Shown: positions 1 to 7,069, numbered from the stretch's first letter. The stretch is 14,585 bases of DNA from SYFY01 sp031385325 (GCA_031385325.1 JANNBJ010000088.1:1-14585); one strand, 5' to 3'. Translations and numbers: made by a program. Notes: generated from the letters alone by a model not told the origin.

Positions 1-59
1 CTCCGTTTCAAAATCGTATGCCGAGCTGAGCAGCAGCTTGAGAACAGAGAGGATAGCGA

Positions 60-407
60 GTGTCTTCCTTGATTGCCCGGATCGGAGAGGTTGAAACGGT
101 GCTGCAGAAAGTAGATCCGCGATATGCGATTTATATCGAAGGGTCACCGGCCGGCTCGAGTCGGGCTCGATTGGAAAGGCCCGATGACTCCAGTGAGTTT
201 CTGTCGCGGAATGACAACTTCCATCCCATCGAGGAACTGCTCCTACTGGTCTTTTTGCGGCACTTGTCGAACGCTTCCGTTGCAAACGTCTCTTGCCGCA
301 TCGCTCGAATCCTCGTTGGTCCCTTTGCTTCAGCAGTATTCTACAAATCAGGAATTGATCAGAGCAACCTCAAGCGTTTAGTACATAGTGTGGGGTTCAA
401 GGGCTAA
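60..407 (+). CDS. Hypothetical protein, 115 aa
   Basis: I do not recognise this protein. The GTG start is supported by an AGAGGA ribosome-binding site at 48-53 with a 6-nt spacer, which is better than several of the surely real genes here have. The product is soluble-looking: an N-terminal segment with an IGEVETVLQKVDPRYAIYIEG stretch, a hydrophobic helix ELLLLVFL around residues 59-66, and a basic C-terminus. No signal peptide or catalytic motif is visible. Another frame (124-381) is also open across the same DNA, so coding is not certain. It lies next to a truncated cyclase in a poorly coding stretch and may itself be a remnant. Confidence 0.35.
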   Translation: MSSLIARIGEVETVLQKVDPRYAIYIEGSPAGSSRARLERPDDSSEFLSRNDNFHPIEELLLLVFLRHLSNASVANVSCRIARILVGPFASAVFYKSGIDQSNLKRLVHSVGFKG

Positions 408-489
408 CCCGGAGGTCTCTTCATCTCACAGCGTATGCAGCCGGCAGCCTCGTGTCGGGCAACGTGAGTCGCCAATACAGAACTTATTG

Positions 490-774
490 ATGACTGACTC
501 GACCCCCACCTCTCGCATACTTACTCTGGCATTCAGTGACCTTTCTGATTCGATGGCGTTGAAAACGCGATTGGGGGATCACGCCGTCGGTCAACTGATA
601 GAGCGACATCGTGTGCATGTCCGTCGACTGGCATCGATAACGTCGGGACGGATCATTGACCAGGCTGGAGATGGTTGTTTCCTGCCATACCACTGCCGCG
701 TCGAAGCAAGATTGGCACTTCAAACGGTCAATTCGTCTTCTGGGGCCTCCATTGAATCGGCCTCTTTGAATTGA
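490..774 (+). pseudogene. Truncated class III adenylate/guanylate cyclase domain
   Basis: The 94-residue product matches the first half of a class III nucleotide cyclase catalytic domain, which makes cAMP or cGMP from ATP or GTP using two metal ions. Both metal-binding aspartates are visible: D17 in LAFSDLSDSMALK and D61 in the AGDGCF motif. The linking helix GDHAVGQLIERHRVHVRRLA is typical of the subgroup that begins with a TLVFTDL-like strand. After about residue 78 the family pattern is lost and the frame stops at residue 94. A complete domain needs roughly 170-190 residues, including the transition-state Asn and Arg, and members of this subgroup usually carry a long C-terminal sensor or TPR region. 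No continuation is convincing in the other frames up to 937. No strong ribosome-binding site precedes the ATG. I infer a decayed gene; a very short regulatory protein is a remote alternative. Confidence 0.6.
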
Positions 775-937
775 GCTGCGGGAACACAGCGCGTTCTCTG
801 ACCCTTTTCCATTGTCGCGATAGCCAGCGAAGTCGCTGTGCACGAATCTGACTTTCAGGGGAAGTGTCCGAACCGCGAAGATGAGTTGCTGGCCAGGACG
901 ATTTCGTTGTCACTGCGTGCTTTCGGCATGTCCGTGG

Positions 938-2182
938 CTATCCGCGACGCGCTATGCCAATTGCGATACGCAAACCTTCGATCATCAGGTCGATCTCATC
1001 TTCACTTACATCGAGCGCCGGCATGAAGCGCAGCACTGCTGGCCGTGGCGAGTTGAGTATCAACCCGCGTTGTGCCCACCCGGGATGATCGGCCAACTTG
1101 TCGCGCGCGACGGAAACTACGGCTGCGCCCAAGTCGTCCTTCAGTTCCAGAGCGCGCAACAAGCCGATACCACGTTCGGCACCTAAGCCCAGTTCGTCTG
1201 AGAGCGATGTCAGACGGGCGCTCAGGTGCGCGCCGGCGCGGTTCCCATGGGCCAGAAATGCTGGTTGTTTCACCGCGTTGAGAACGGCCAGGCCCACTGC
1301 GCACATGAGCGGGTTACCGTTGAAAGTGCCGCCTTGATCGCCATGCTCAAAGACGCTGAACGTCGCCTTGGCCAAGAGTGCGGCAAGCGGCACGCCACCG
1401 CCGATGCCTTTGCCCAGGGTCATGATGTCCGGTTCGACGTCGAAGTGCTGGTAGCCGAACAGGTGACCGAGGCGGCCAATGCCGGTCGGCACTTCGTCGA
1501 AAATGAGCAGAAGTTTTTGCTCATCGCACAATTCACGGAGCGAACGCAGAAATTCCGGCGTGGCCAGATTGACGCCACCTTCACCTTGCACGGGCTCAAG
1601 CATGATGCCCACGGTTTGTTCAGTGATCAGCGCTTTGACCGATGCGAGGTCGTTGAGCACCGCCTTTGGGAAACCTGGCACCTGCGGCGCGAACATCGTG
1701 TCCCAGCCAGGTTTACCCGAGGCTGACATGGTGGCGATGGTGCGGCCATGAAAACTCCCGACGGTGGTGATGATCTCGTGGGCACCATTCCTGAATTTTT
1801 GACCCCACTTGCGCGCCAGCTTGATTGCGCCTTCGTTGGCTTCAGCTCCACTGTTGGCAAAAAACACGCGGTCAAAACACGAGTTGCTGGTCAGTTGGCC
1901 GGCCAGCTCAATTGCCGGTGCGTTGTAGAAGGCTGGACTGGGTGTTATCAAGCGCCGCGCCTGACCGGCCAACGCGTCGGCGATCAGAGTGGGCGAGTGG
2001 CCTAATGCATTCACCGCCCAACCCTGCACGAAGTCCAGGTAGGTCTTGCCGGTGTGGTCGGTCAGCCAGGATCCGTGTCCTTCCGTGAACACGATATCCG
2101 GCCGAGGCGTGATTCCATCAGTGAGTCGACGCGAAAATTTTCGAAGTTCATCGAACGGGTCCTTCAAATGTGGTGCAATCAT
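938..2182 (-). CDS. Acetylornithine-type class III aminotransferase (PLP)
   Basis: This is a fold-type I, class III pyridoxal-phosphate aminotransferase of 414 residues, close to the acetylornithine/succinyldiaminopimelate transaminase group. It would be cytoplasmic and move an amino group from an omega-amino donor to 2-oxoglutarate. Visible landmarks are YLDFVQGWAVNALGHSP near the N-terminus, the PLP-phosphate loop NSGAEANEGAIKLARK (about residues 110-125), SFHGRT, EPVQGEGG, the ring-contact aspartate in FDEV (about D229), the Schiff-base lysine in TLGKGIGGG (K258) and GGTFNGNPL. I chose the ATG at 2182; an upstream in-frame TTG at 2239 adds 19 residues with no family character. No clear ribosome-binding site precedes 2182. 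The overall pattern fits the second ArgD-like copy found in many proteobacteria rather than the main arginine-pathway enzyme, so the substrate is unsure. Oddity: the usual DEVQ is DEVP here. Confidence 0.93.
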   Translation of the reverse strand: MIAPHLKDPFDELRKFSRRLTDGITPRPDIVFTEGHGSWLTDHTGKTYLDFVQGWAVNALGHSPTLIADALAGQARRLITPSPAFYNAPAIELAGQLTSNSCFDRVFFANSGAEANEGAIKLARKWGQKFRNGAHEIITTVGSFHGRTIATMSASGKPGWDTMFAPQVPGFPKAVLNDLASVKALITEQTVGIMLEPVQGEGGVNLATPEFLRSLRELCDEQKLLLIFDEVPTGIGRLGHLFGYQHFDVEPDIMTLGKGIGGGVPLAALLAKATFSVFEHGDQGGTFNGNPLMCAVGLAVLNAVKQPAFLAHGNRAGAHLSARLTSLSDELGLGAERGIGLLRALELKDDLGAAVVSVARDKLADHPGWAQRGLILNSPRPAVLRFMPALDVSEDEIDLMIEGLRIAIGIARRG

Positions 2183-2314
2183 AAGACGAATTGAAAAAGC
2201 TGCGCTGGTCGAACTGTCTCGGATTCGTCTGGATTGCAATGAACGCCTATTACGACTGGCCGAGGCTTGAAACCCCGGTGTGGACCTACCTACTCGTTCT
2301 CGGTGCGGTGGGAT

Positions 2315-2355
2315 GGAGACCTACGGTCTCCGCCAAGGCCATCGATGTCATCGAT
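2315..2355. repeat. Two short inverted repeats upstream of the aminotransferase
   Basis: The 261-bp gap between the NUDIX stop (2444) and the aminotransferase start (2182) holds two perfect dyads: GGAGACC-TAC-GGTCTCC at 2315-2331 and ATCGAT-GTC-ATCGAT at 2341-2355. They may be protein-binding sites or weak RNA hairpins. Neither is followed by a T-run on either strand, so they do not look like classical terminators. The rest of the gap has short open frames on both strands with no ribosome-binding site that I would call. Confidence 0.4.
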
Positions 2356-2443
2356 CGCCTCCTGGAGGGACATCCCGGCCAGCCGATTCGGTAAGTGGTG
2401 CACGACTTCGGCATCCAGGAAGGTCTGATCTATCAATCCTTCC

Positions 2444-3070
2444 CTATCGCTCCGGCGGCCCCTGCCAGCGCGGATCGAGTGTCGTGAAAAACGACTTGAG
2501 GATTCTGTAGGTGAGGCCCCAGACAAAGTGGCCTCCATGCAGCCGATAACCATTGAAGACAGTGAACTTTCCCTGGATTGGCCACTCTTCGGTGTCATGC
2601 AGTTCATTACGCGCCATCGCTGACAAGGGTGCCCACACGACGTCAGCCACTTCGTAGTTGGGTGCAAACACCGGGTCACCGGAAATCTCGAATACATGCG
2701 GTGCAATCAGCATGTCGAGCACACGCCCGCGTGGCTGCGCCCGCTCTTCGTTCAAGGCGCCCAGATAACGGGCCGGCGACAGGTCGAGAGAGATTTCTTC
2801 GAGGGTCTCGCGCATCGCCGCTTCGCGTAGCCCCGGGTCCACCGGGTCGCGATGTCCACCCGGAAAGGCCATGTGACCGGACCACGGATCACCATCACGC
2901 TGCGCCCTCTGTATGAACAGCATCTCGGGATGCCCATGATGTTCCCGCAAGACGATGGCAACAGCGGCCTGTCGTGTGGATTTTGCGGGTGTGATCACCG
3001 TCGCACTGTGGAGCTGCAATCGTTCACGAATGTCTTGTAGTTGGAACAAAGAGCTTACCGATGCGGTCAT
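2444..3070 (-). CDS. NUDIX hydrolase, CoA pyrophosphatase-like
   Basis: This 208-residue protein has the NUDIX fold signature in the form seen in coenzyme A pyrophosphatases: AVAIVLREH, then SGHMAFPGGHRDPVDPG, then REAAMRETLEEISLDL (about residues 64-97), where R87, E88, E91 and E92 form the metal-binding REXXEE core. Enzymes of this type cleave CoA or other nucleoside diphosphate derivatives to 4'-phosphopantetheine (or a phospho-compound) and a nucleotide. The PRGR...LMIAPHVFEI segment and the C-terminal GGHFVWGLTYRILKSFF segment are also typical of the group. Length is normal. The ATG at 3070 has no clear ribosome-binding site; a TATGAT box lies only 12 nt upstream, so the transcript could be nearly leaderless. 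Substrate specificity cannot be read from sequence. Confidence 0.88.
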   Translation of the reverse strand: MTASVSSLFQLQDIRERLQLHSATVITPAKSTRQAAVAIVLREHHGHPEMLFIQRAQRDGDPWSGHMAFPGGHRDPVDPGLREAAMRETLEEISLDLSPARYLGALNEERAQPRGRVLDMLIAPHVFEISGDPVFAPNYEVADVVWAPLSAMARNELHDTEEWPIQGKFTVFNGYRLHGGHFVWGLTYRILKSFFTTLDPRWQGPPER

Positions 3071-3081
3071 AGAGACAGGGC

Positions 3082-3087
3082 ATCATA
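3082..3087 (-). promoter_or_regulatory. Candidate -10 box (TATGAT) for the NUDIX gene
   Basis: TATGAT reads on the minus strand 12 nt before the NUDIX ATG. A start point about 7 nt further would leave a leader of only a few bases, in keeping with the absence of a ribosome-binding site. No good -35 element is seen at 16-18 nt, so the call rests on one hexamer. Confidence 0.25.
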
Positions 3088-3307
3088 ACCTGCCTCAATG
3101 ACGGTTCGCCTCTGAGTGCTGATACCGCCAGCAAACCGGTCGAGCCAGACCGAAAGGGCCTGGCTGAAAGCGTGAGGCCGGAAGAGTTTCAACGGCTCCA
3201 ATGCTGGTGTAGATTCCATCGCAGGCGAATCGGATGTTCGTATGTGGCTGACGGTTGGAAGCCCCCACCCCCAGCAGGATGAGATGGTCTAAGAAGGGGA
3301 TGTGATC

Positions 3308-4783
3308 ATGCGCAAATCGGCACAATCAATTCGTATCGGTGTGTCCTGTTTGATTCTGGGCTTGTTAGCCGCCTGTGGTGGCGGTGGTGGTGGAAGCAGC
3401 ACTCCACCGAGCAGCGCCACGCCGCCTTCCACGACACCGCCTGCCACCGGTTTTGACGCCGGACAGTTTCAAGCGTCTTCTCAGTTCAAGAATCTGTGCG
3501 CGGTTCCGCGCTCGGGCGCCAATATTCCAGATCGTCCGGGCACAACCGCAGATGAGAACAACTGGCTGCGTTCGTGGAGCAATGAACTGTATCTCTGGTA
3601 CAACGAAATCACTGACCAGAATCCTCGCAACTTCACGACGGTAGATTATTTCACCCGCATGAAGACCTCTGCACTGACGGGGTCAGGAGCCGCCAAAGAT
3701 CGATTTCACTTCACTATACCCACGGCAGAGTACGAAGCACTCGCACAGTCCGGCATCGAAGCAGGCTATGGTGCGAAATTCGTGATCATTGCTGGTTCGC
3801 CGCCACGTGACGTGCGGGTAGCGTTTGTTACTGCGGGCAGCCCGGCTGCGTCGGCCGGATTGGTTCGTGGGGCGCGTATCACTGCGGTGGATGGTGCCAC
3901 TGTTGCGGATACCTCGAATGTGGATGCGCTCAACGGTGGGTTGTTTCCTGACGGTACCGGAGAGGCGCATCGCTTCGAGTTCACACTGCCCGGTGAAACA
4001 TTGGTGCGAAGCGTCTCGTTGACGTCTGCGGAAATCACCGTTGATCCGGTGGACAACGTGAAGGTCATCAATGTGGCAGGCGATGATGTTGGCTACATGC
4101 ACTTCAACACCCACATCGCGACCGCCGAAGAAGATCTCGTGAGCGCGTTTCGTTTTCTGCAAAGTCAGAACGTCGATGATCTGGTGCTTGATCTTCGTTA
4201 CAACGGCGGTGGCTTTCTCGATATCGCCAATGAAACCGCGTTCATGATCGCCGGTGCCTCGGCGCGTGGAAAAGTCTTCGAGGAAATTCGTTTCAACAAC
4301 AAACACCGGGTGACAAATCCGGTGACGAACGAGCGGCTGGAACCCGATCGTTTCCATGAAACCACTCAGGGCTTTTCCGGCCCACAAGGTGTGGCTTTGC
4401 CGATGCTCAATCTGCGTCGGGTATTTGTGCTGACAACTGCGCGCACGTGTTCAGCCAGCGAGTCGATCATCAACGGTCTTCGTGGTGCGGGTGTCGAAGT
4501 GATTCAGATTGGGGGTACCACGTGCGGGAAACCCTTCGGTTTTTATGCTACCGGGAATTGTGGAACGAGCTATTTTTCCATCCAGTTCCAGGGTGTAAAC
4601 GCGCTCGGCTTTGGTGACTATCCGGATGGTTTCGGGCAAACCGCAGGCTCCGTGCAAACTCCGGGCTGTCGAGCCAACGACGATTTCACCAAACAGCTGG
4701 GCGACCCAGACGAACGACTTCTGTCGACGGCGTTGGGCTTCCAGGATACCGGTAGCTGTCCGGTTGGATTGGGGTCCGTTTAG
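3308..4783 (+). CDS. S41 family (C-terminal processing-type) peptidase, lipoprotein
   Basis: Predicted membrane-anchored serine protease of 491 residues. The N-terminus is a lipoprotein signal ending in LLAAC (Cys23), followed by a Gly/Ser/Thr/Pro-rich linker to about residue 49. A helical N-domain with NNWLRSWSNELYLWYNEI precedes a PDZ-like segment (about 153-235: YGAKF, VTAGSPAASAGLVRGARITAVDG). The S41 core follows, with VGYMHFNTH, LVLDLRYNGGG, and the Ser-Lys dyad: Ser382, the first serine of SASES, and Lys408 in GGTTCGKP. Such enzymes cut periplasmic or outer-membrane-associated substrates at C-termini. The ATG at 3308 sits 9 nt after AAGGGG; a GTG at 3302 is too close to that site. Oddity: beyond the TAG the same frame stays open for 34 codons with protein-like content and stops on the ATG of the next gene. 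It is probably first in an operon with the next two genes. Confidence 0.92.
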   Translation: MRKSAQSIRIGVSCLILGLLAACGGGGGGSSTPPSSATPPSTTPPATGFDAGQFQASSQFKNLCAVPRSGANIPDRPGTTADENNWLRSWSNELYLWYNEITDQNPRNFTTVDYFTRMKTSALTGSGAAKDRFHFTIPTAEYEALAQSGIEAGYGAKFVIIAGSPPRDVRVAFVTAGSPAASAGLVRGARITAVDGATVADTSNVDALNGGLFPDGTGEAHRFEFTLPGETLVRSVSLTSAEITVDPVDNVKVINVAGDDVGYMHFNTHIATAEEDLVSAFRFLQSQNVDDLVLDLRYNGGGFLDIANETAFMIAGASARGKVFEEIRFNNKHRVTNPVTNERLEPDRFHETTQGFSGPQGVALPMLNLRRVFVLTTARTCSASESIINGLRGAGVEVIQIGGTTCGKPFGFYATGNCGTSYFSIQFQGVNALGFGDYPDGFGQTAGSVQTPGCRANDDFTKQLGDPDERLLSTALGFQDTGSCPVGLGSV

Positions 4784-4888
4784 GAAGCCGAAGGCATCGC
4801 CATCAACAAGCCGGGTGAATACGAAACCCGAAATGAAGGTGAAGAACTTGTTGAGCCACCGTTCCCGGGTTCGGTGTTGAGACAATGA
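4784..4888 (+). other. Coding-like 34-codon extension behind the S41 stop codon
   Basis: Directly after the TAG at 4781-4783, in the same frame, lie 34 sense codons ending in a TGA at 4886-4888 that overlaps the ATG (4885) of the next gene. The peptide is acidic then Pro-rich and ends EPPFPGSVLRQ. The ATGA junction is a normal operon arrangement and suggests the original S41 gene ended here. The TAG may be a recent nonsense change, a sequence error or a readthrough site. Confidence 0.5.
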
Positions 4889-5274
4889 TTCGCGCAAGCC
4901 TTGCCACGATGTTGGTTCTGATCTTGCTCAGTGGCTGTCGGCTTGCCGTGGCTGTGCCACTCGATGCGCTCCTGGCCGTGGACGATGCGCAGTCGAGAGC
5001 GTCAGTGCAGATGGCCATGCAGGAGGCTCTCGGCATCCACAGCATCACGCTTGCCAGGGATGCGTTCAGCAAAAACAGCCTGCTGACACTCGAACCTCGA
5101 ATCTCTCAAGGAATTGGCAGACCGGACGCTGATGCTCGAATGCTGCTGCGGCCGGAGCAGTTCCGGTTGCAGAGTGTGGAGGGGCACTGTGCTTTGCTGC
5201 GTGTTCACACCGGTGTGTCGATTCCACTCGTCGATGTGATGTGCCAACCTGTCGGTATCGAGGCAGGCGACTGA
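4885..5274 (+). CDS. Small putative lipoprotein, hypothetical
   Basis: The 129-residue product starts with a short basic n-region, a hydrophobic stretch (LATMLVLILL) and a lipobox LLSGC, so Cys18 would be acylated and the protein tethered in the envelope. The mature part has no domain I recognise. It includes a helical segment rich in Ala, Gln and Met (about 30-47), a strand LLTLEPRI, and a C-terminal pair of Cys residues (CALLRVHTG, DVMCQPVG) that could form a disulphide. The ATG overlaps the stop of the open extension of the S41 frame, which supports co-transcription and coupled translation. No strong ribosome-binding site of its own is seen. A role alongside the S41 protease is possible but unproven. 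Confidence 0.7.
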   Translation: MIRASLATMLVLILLSGCRLAVAVPLDALLAVDDAQSRASVQMAMQEALGIHSITLARDAFSKNSLLTLEPRISQGIGRPDADARMLLRPEQFRLQSVEGHCALLRVHTGVSIPLVDVMCQPVGIEAGD

Positions 5275-5275
5275 C

Positions 5276-5289
5276 AGGGGATCATCATT
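5276..5289 (+). promoter_or_regulatory. Ribosome-binding site and proposed AUU start
   Basis: AGGGG at 5276-5280 lies 6 nt before ATT at 5287. The next in-frame ATG is at 5437, well inside the conserved fold. No ATG, GTG or TTG occurs in frame between the upstream TGA (5272-5274) and 5437. The spacing favours ATT at 5287 over ATC at 5281 or 5284. Confidence 0.45.
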
Positions 5290-5760
5290 TCTGCGACTAC
5301 CGATTCATCGAGCGTCACGCGCGACAATGCGCATCACTGTTTTGTATGTGGCGAGAAGAACCCGATCGGCCTGCACGCTCACTTCCGACTTGAAAACGAT
5401 GTCTGCCTTGCCGAGTTCACGCCCGATGAACGCCACATGGGTTACCCCGGGGTCACCCATGGAGGTATTGTGTTTTCGCTACTCGACGATGTGATGGCCA
5501 ACTGGTGGTTGATCAAAGGCACGCTCTGTTATACCGCGAAGGCGGAAGTGCGATACCGGGAACAACTCACCATCGGTACACCGGTTCGTCTCGAAGGGCG
5601 CTGTATCAAGCAGAAGGGACGACTGGCAATCATGGAAGGCAAGGTCGTCCGCGCTGCGGATGGTGTGGTGCTGGCGGAGTCCACCGGCCATTTCATGGCC
5701 TGGCAGCAATCAGTCGATCAACCTCATCCATCGTCCGACAAGACGACTCACGCGGGGTAA
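5287..5760 (+). CDS. PaaI-family hotdog thioesterase, non-canonical start
   Basis: About 157 residues with a single hotdog domain of the PaaI/4HBT type, which hydrolyses acyl-CoA or aryl-CoA thioesters. The family N-terminus HCFVCGEKNPIGL (5344-5373 region) lies before the first ATG, so the true start must be upstream. Further landmarks are the active-site helix THGGIVFSLLDDVMA and the strands ALCYTAKAEVRYREQL-like and VRLEGRCIKQKGRLA. The best initiation site is ATT at 5287 after AGGGG. The gene is in the same frame as the preceding lipoprotein, separated by its TGA plus 12 nt, which suggests reinitiation or translational coupling. Its stop overlaps the 3' end of the convergent epoxide hydrolase by 13 bp. 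The acyl substrate is unknown. Confidence 0.85.
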   Translation: MSATTDSSSVTRDNAHHCFVCGEKNPIGLHAHFRLENDVCLAEFTPDERHMGYPGVTHGGIVFSLLDDVMANWWLIKGTLCYTAKAEVRYREQLTIGTPVRLEGRCIKQKGRLAIMEGKVVRAADGVVLAESTGHFMAWQQSVDQPHPSSDKTTHAG

Positions 5761-6680
5761 CGTCGCCCCAGCCAATCCAGCATGGCGGCGTTGGTTTCCA
5801 GGGGTCGTTCCTGCTGAATCCAGTGCCCGCAGGCAAGTGTCACCACCTCAAGGTCCGCGACGACCTGGGGCAGCGTGTCGGACTTGCGCACCATGTCGTA
5901 TTGACCATAGATCATGAGCGATGGCTGGCGAACCCGCTCTTCAACCCGTCCGAGAATTTCCCAGTTGCGCGTGAAGTTTCGGTACCAGTTGATGCCTGGT
6001 GTGAAAGAGTTCTTTTCGAAGGCCGATGCAAAGACGTTCAACTCGTCATCACTCATCAGTGCGTCACCCGCCAGGCTGCTCTGTTCGGCGATCCGAATCA
6101 TGGCCATGCCAGGGCCGAGATCGGCTGCAGGATGCAGCCACTGATTGGTTCGATACAGATTTCGCAGGAACTGGCGTGTGTTGGCAGCAAACGCAGCGTC
6201 CGCGACGCCTGGCTGTCGATTGAAATGCACGATGTAGAAATCGCCGCCGAGGTGCTTTTCCCAGAAGGAAACCCAGTCTGTTGTGCCACGTTGCAGGTAC
6301 GGGACACTCAGGTTGATGACGGCTTCAACTCGGTCCGGATACAACACCGACATGGCCCAGACGACGATCGCGCCCCAGTCATGGCCAACAAAGGCGGCGC
6401 GTTCGTAGCCGTAATGATCCAGTAGTCCAACGAGGTCGCCACACAAGTGTTCGATGTCGTAGTCGGTGACGGCCGAGGGTGCAGTGCTGTTGCCATATCC
6501 CCGCTGGTTCGGTGCGATGACGTGATAACCAGCCTTGGCCAGTGGTTCGATCTGATGTCGCCATGAAAACGCGTGTTCGGGCCAGCCATGACACAGCACG
6601 ACAGGCTTGCCACTACCGGCTGAGAAGACTTCGAGATCAATGCCATTGGTCTTGATGAGGGTTGGGGCCGGGAAGGTCAT
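5748..6680 (-). CDS. Epoxide hydrolase, alpha/beta-hydrolase fold
   Basis: 310 residues, the standard size for a soluble bacterial epoxide hydrolase, an enzyme that opens epoxides to diols through an ester on an active-site aspartate. The oxyanion motif HGWP is at 31-34. The nucleophile elbow VGHDWGAIV places Asp101 where esterases have Ser. A cap domain follows, with a lid tyrosine in NWYRNF (Tyr233). The acid is in YGQYDMV (Asp262) and the base in CGHWIQQE (His286). Haloalkane dehalogenases share the Asp nucleophile, but the HGWP motif and lid tyrosine favour epoxide hydrolase. The ATG at 6680 begins the recognisable fold; the frame is open to 7076 upstream, but that part has no family character. 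There is no obvious ribosome-binding site. Confidence 0.93.
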   Translation of the reverse strand: MTFPAPTLIKTNGIDLEVFSAGSGKPVVLCHGWPEHAFSWRHQIEPLAKAGYHVIAPNQRGYGNSTAPSAVTDYDIEHLCGDLVGLLDHYGYERAAFVGHDWGAIVVWAMSVLYPDRVEAVINLSVPYLQRGTTDWVSFWEKHLGGDFYIVHFNRQPGVADAAFAANTRQFLRNLYRTNQWLHPAADLGPGMAMIRIAEQSSLAGDALMSDDELNVFASAFEKNSFTPGINWYRNFTRNWEILGRVEERVRQPSLMIYGQYDMVRKSDTLPQVVADLEVVTLACGHWIQQERPLETNAAMLDWLGRRYPA

Positions 6681-6713
6681 GAGCTGGGTATTCCGATTTG
6701 ACTGACACCCGGA

Positions 6714-6719
6714 ATCATA
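6714..6719 (-). promoter_or_regulatory. Candidate -10 box (TATGAT) for the epoxide hydrolase
   Basis: TATGAT on the minus strand lies 33 nt before the epoxide hydrolase ATG. It is followed upstream, where spacer and -35 would be, by the perfect dyad at 6721-6736. No convincing -35 hexamer is present, which would fit a regulated promoter, but support is weak. Confidence 0.3.
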
Positions 6720-6720
6720 A

Positions 6721-6736
6721 CTGACCGGCAGGTCAG
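6721..6736. promoter_or_regulatory. Palindromic operator candidate CTGACC-N4-GGTCAG
   Basis: A perfect 6-bp dyad with a 4-nt centre (CTGACCGGCAGGTCAG) sits 41 bp upstream of the epoxide hydrolase start and next to its candidate -10 box. Its form (TGACC...GGTCA) resembles operators bound by TetR-type repressors that often control hydrolase and detoxification genes. No regulator gene is in the window, so this is inference from the dyad and its position. Confidence 0.4.
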
Positions 6737-6807
6737 CGGAGCATTGGCTGTACTTCGACGATTCATCCTGCTGGCAACCTACGTGTACCCCAAACGGAGT
6801 GAATGAG

Positions 6808-7008
6808 ATGAAAGAACTTGAATTTTCAGTTGGCAGATCGATTGGTGGCGGCTTCTTGCTGGTCGGGCTCGCACCGGAGCCCCGAATCACGGGAGAAGGC
6901 AGCCCGCGTCTGGCACCGCTGCAGAATCCCCAGATTTCGATCCGACCCTGGGTGTTCGCCTTTCCAGCTGTTGGCTTGACCTTTGGCCGAGGTGTTTCGC
7001 TACGTTGA
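6808..7008 (+). CDS. Possible small protein, 66 aa, no known family
   Basis: An ATG at 6808 lies 8 nt after GGAG (6796-6799) and opens 66 codons to TGA. The predicted peptide has a hydrophobic, glycine-rich part (IGGGFLLVGLAP), a Pro-rich middle and a basic end (FGRGVSLR). It fills most of the 389-bp gap between the epoxide hydrolase and methyltransferase starts and could be a leader or small protein for the downstream gene. The opposite strand is also open over the same DNA, which weakens the case. I recognise no domain. Confidence 0.28.
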   Translation: MKELEFSVGRSIGGGFLLVGLAPEPRITGEGSPRLAPLQNPQISIRPWVFAFPAVGLTFGRGVSLR

Positions 7009-7069
7009 TCATTGCAAGCCGGTACCCTCAGAATGCGGTGGAACACCACCACTGCCTGAGGAACCCGAC

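Noticed and set aside
1..72. C-terminus of a gene entering from the left edge
   Set aside because: Frame 1 is open for 23 codons to a TGA at 70-72, but this is too short to tell from chance.
124..381. Alternative plus-strand ORF inside 60-407
   Set aside because: It has no ribosome-binding site and a composition rich in Ser, Cys and Arg. The GTG-started frame is somewhat better supported.
2290..2443. Small minus-strand protein between NUDIX and aminotransferase
   Set aside because: The open frame continues from a shadow frame inside the NUDIX gene. It has no clear start or ribosome-binding site of its own.
3095..3325. Minus-strand ORF in the NUDIX/S41 divergent region
   Set aside because: It overlaps the start of the S41 gene and has no ribosome-binding site or family character. 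The 237-bp region is better read as a divergent leader.
4885..5760. Lipoprotein-thioesterase fusion through TGA readthrough
   Set aside because: The frames match, but an exported lipoprotein fused to a cytoplasmic CoA thioesterase makes little sense. A ribosome-binding site with an ATT start explains the layout better.
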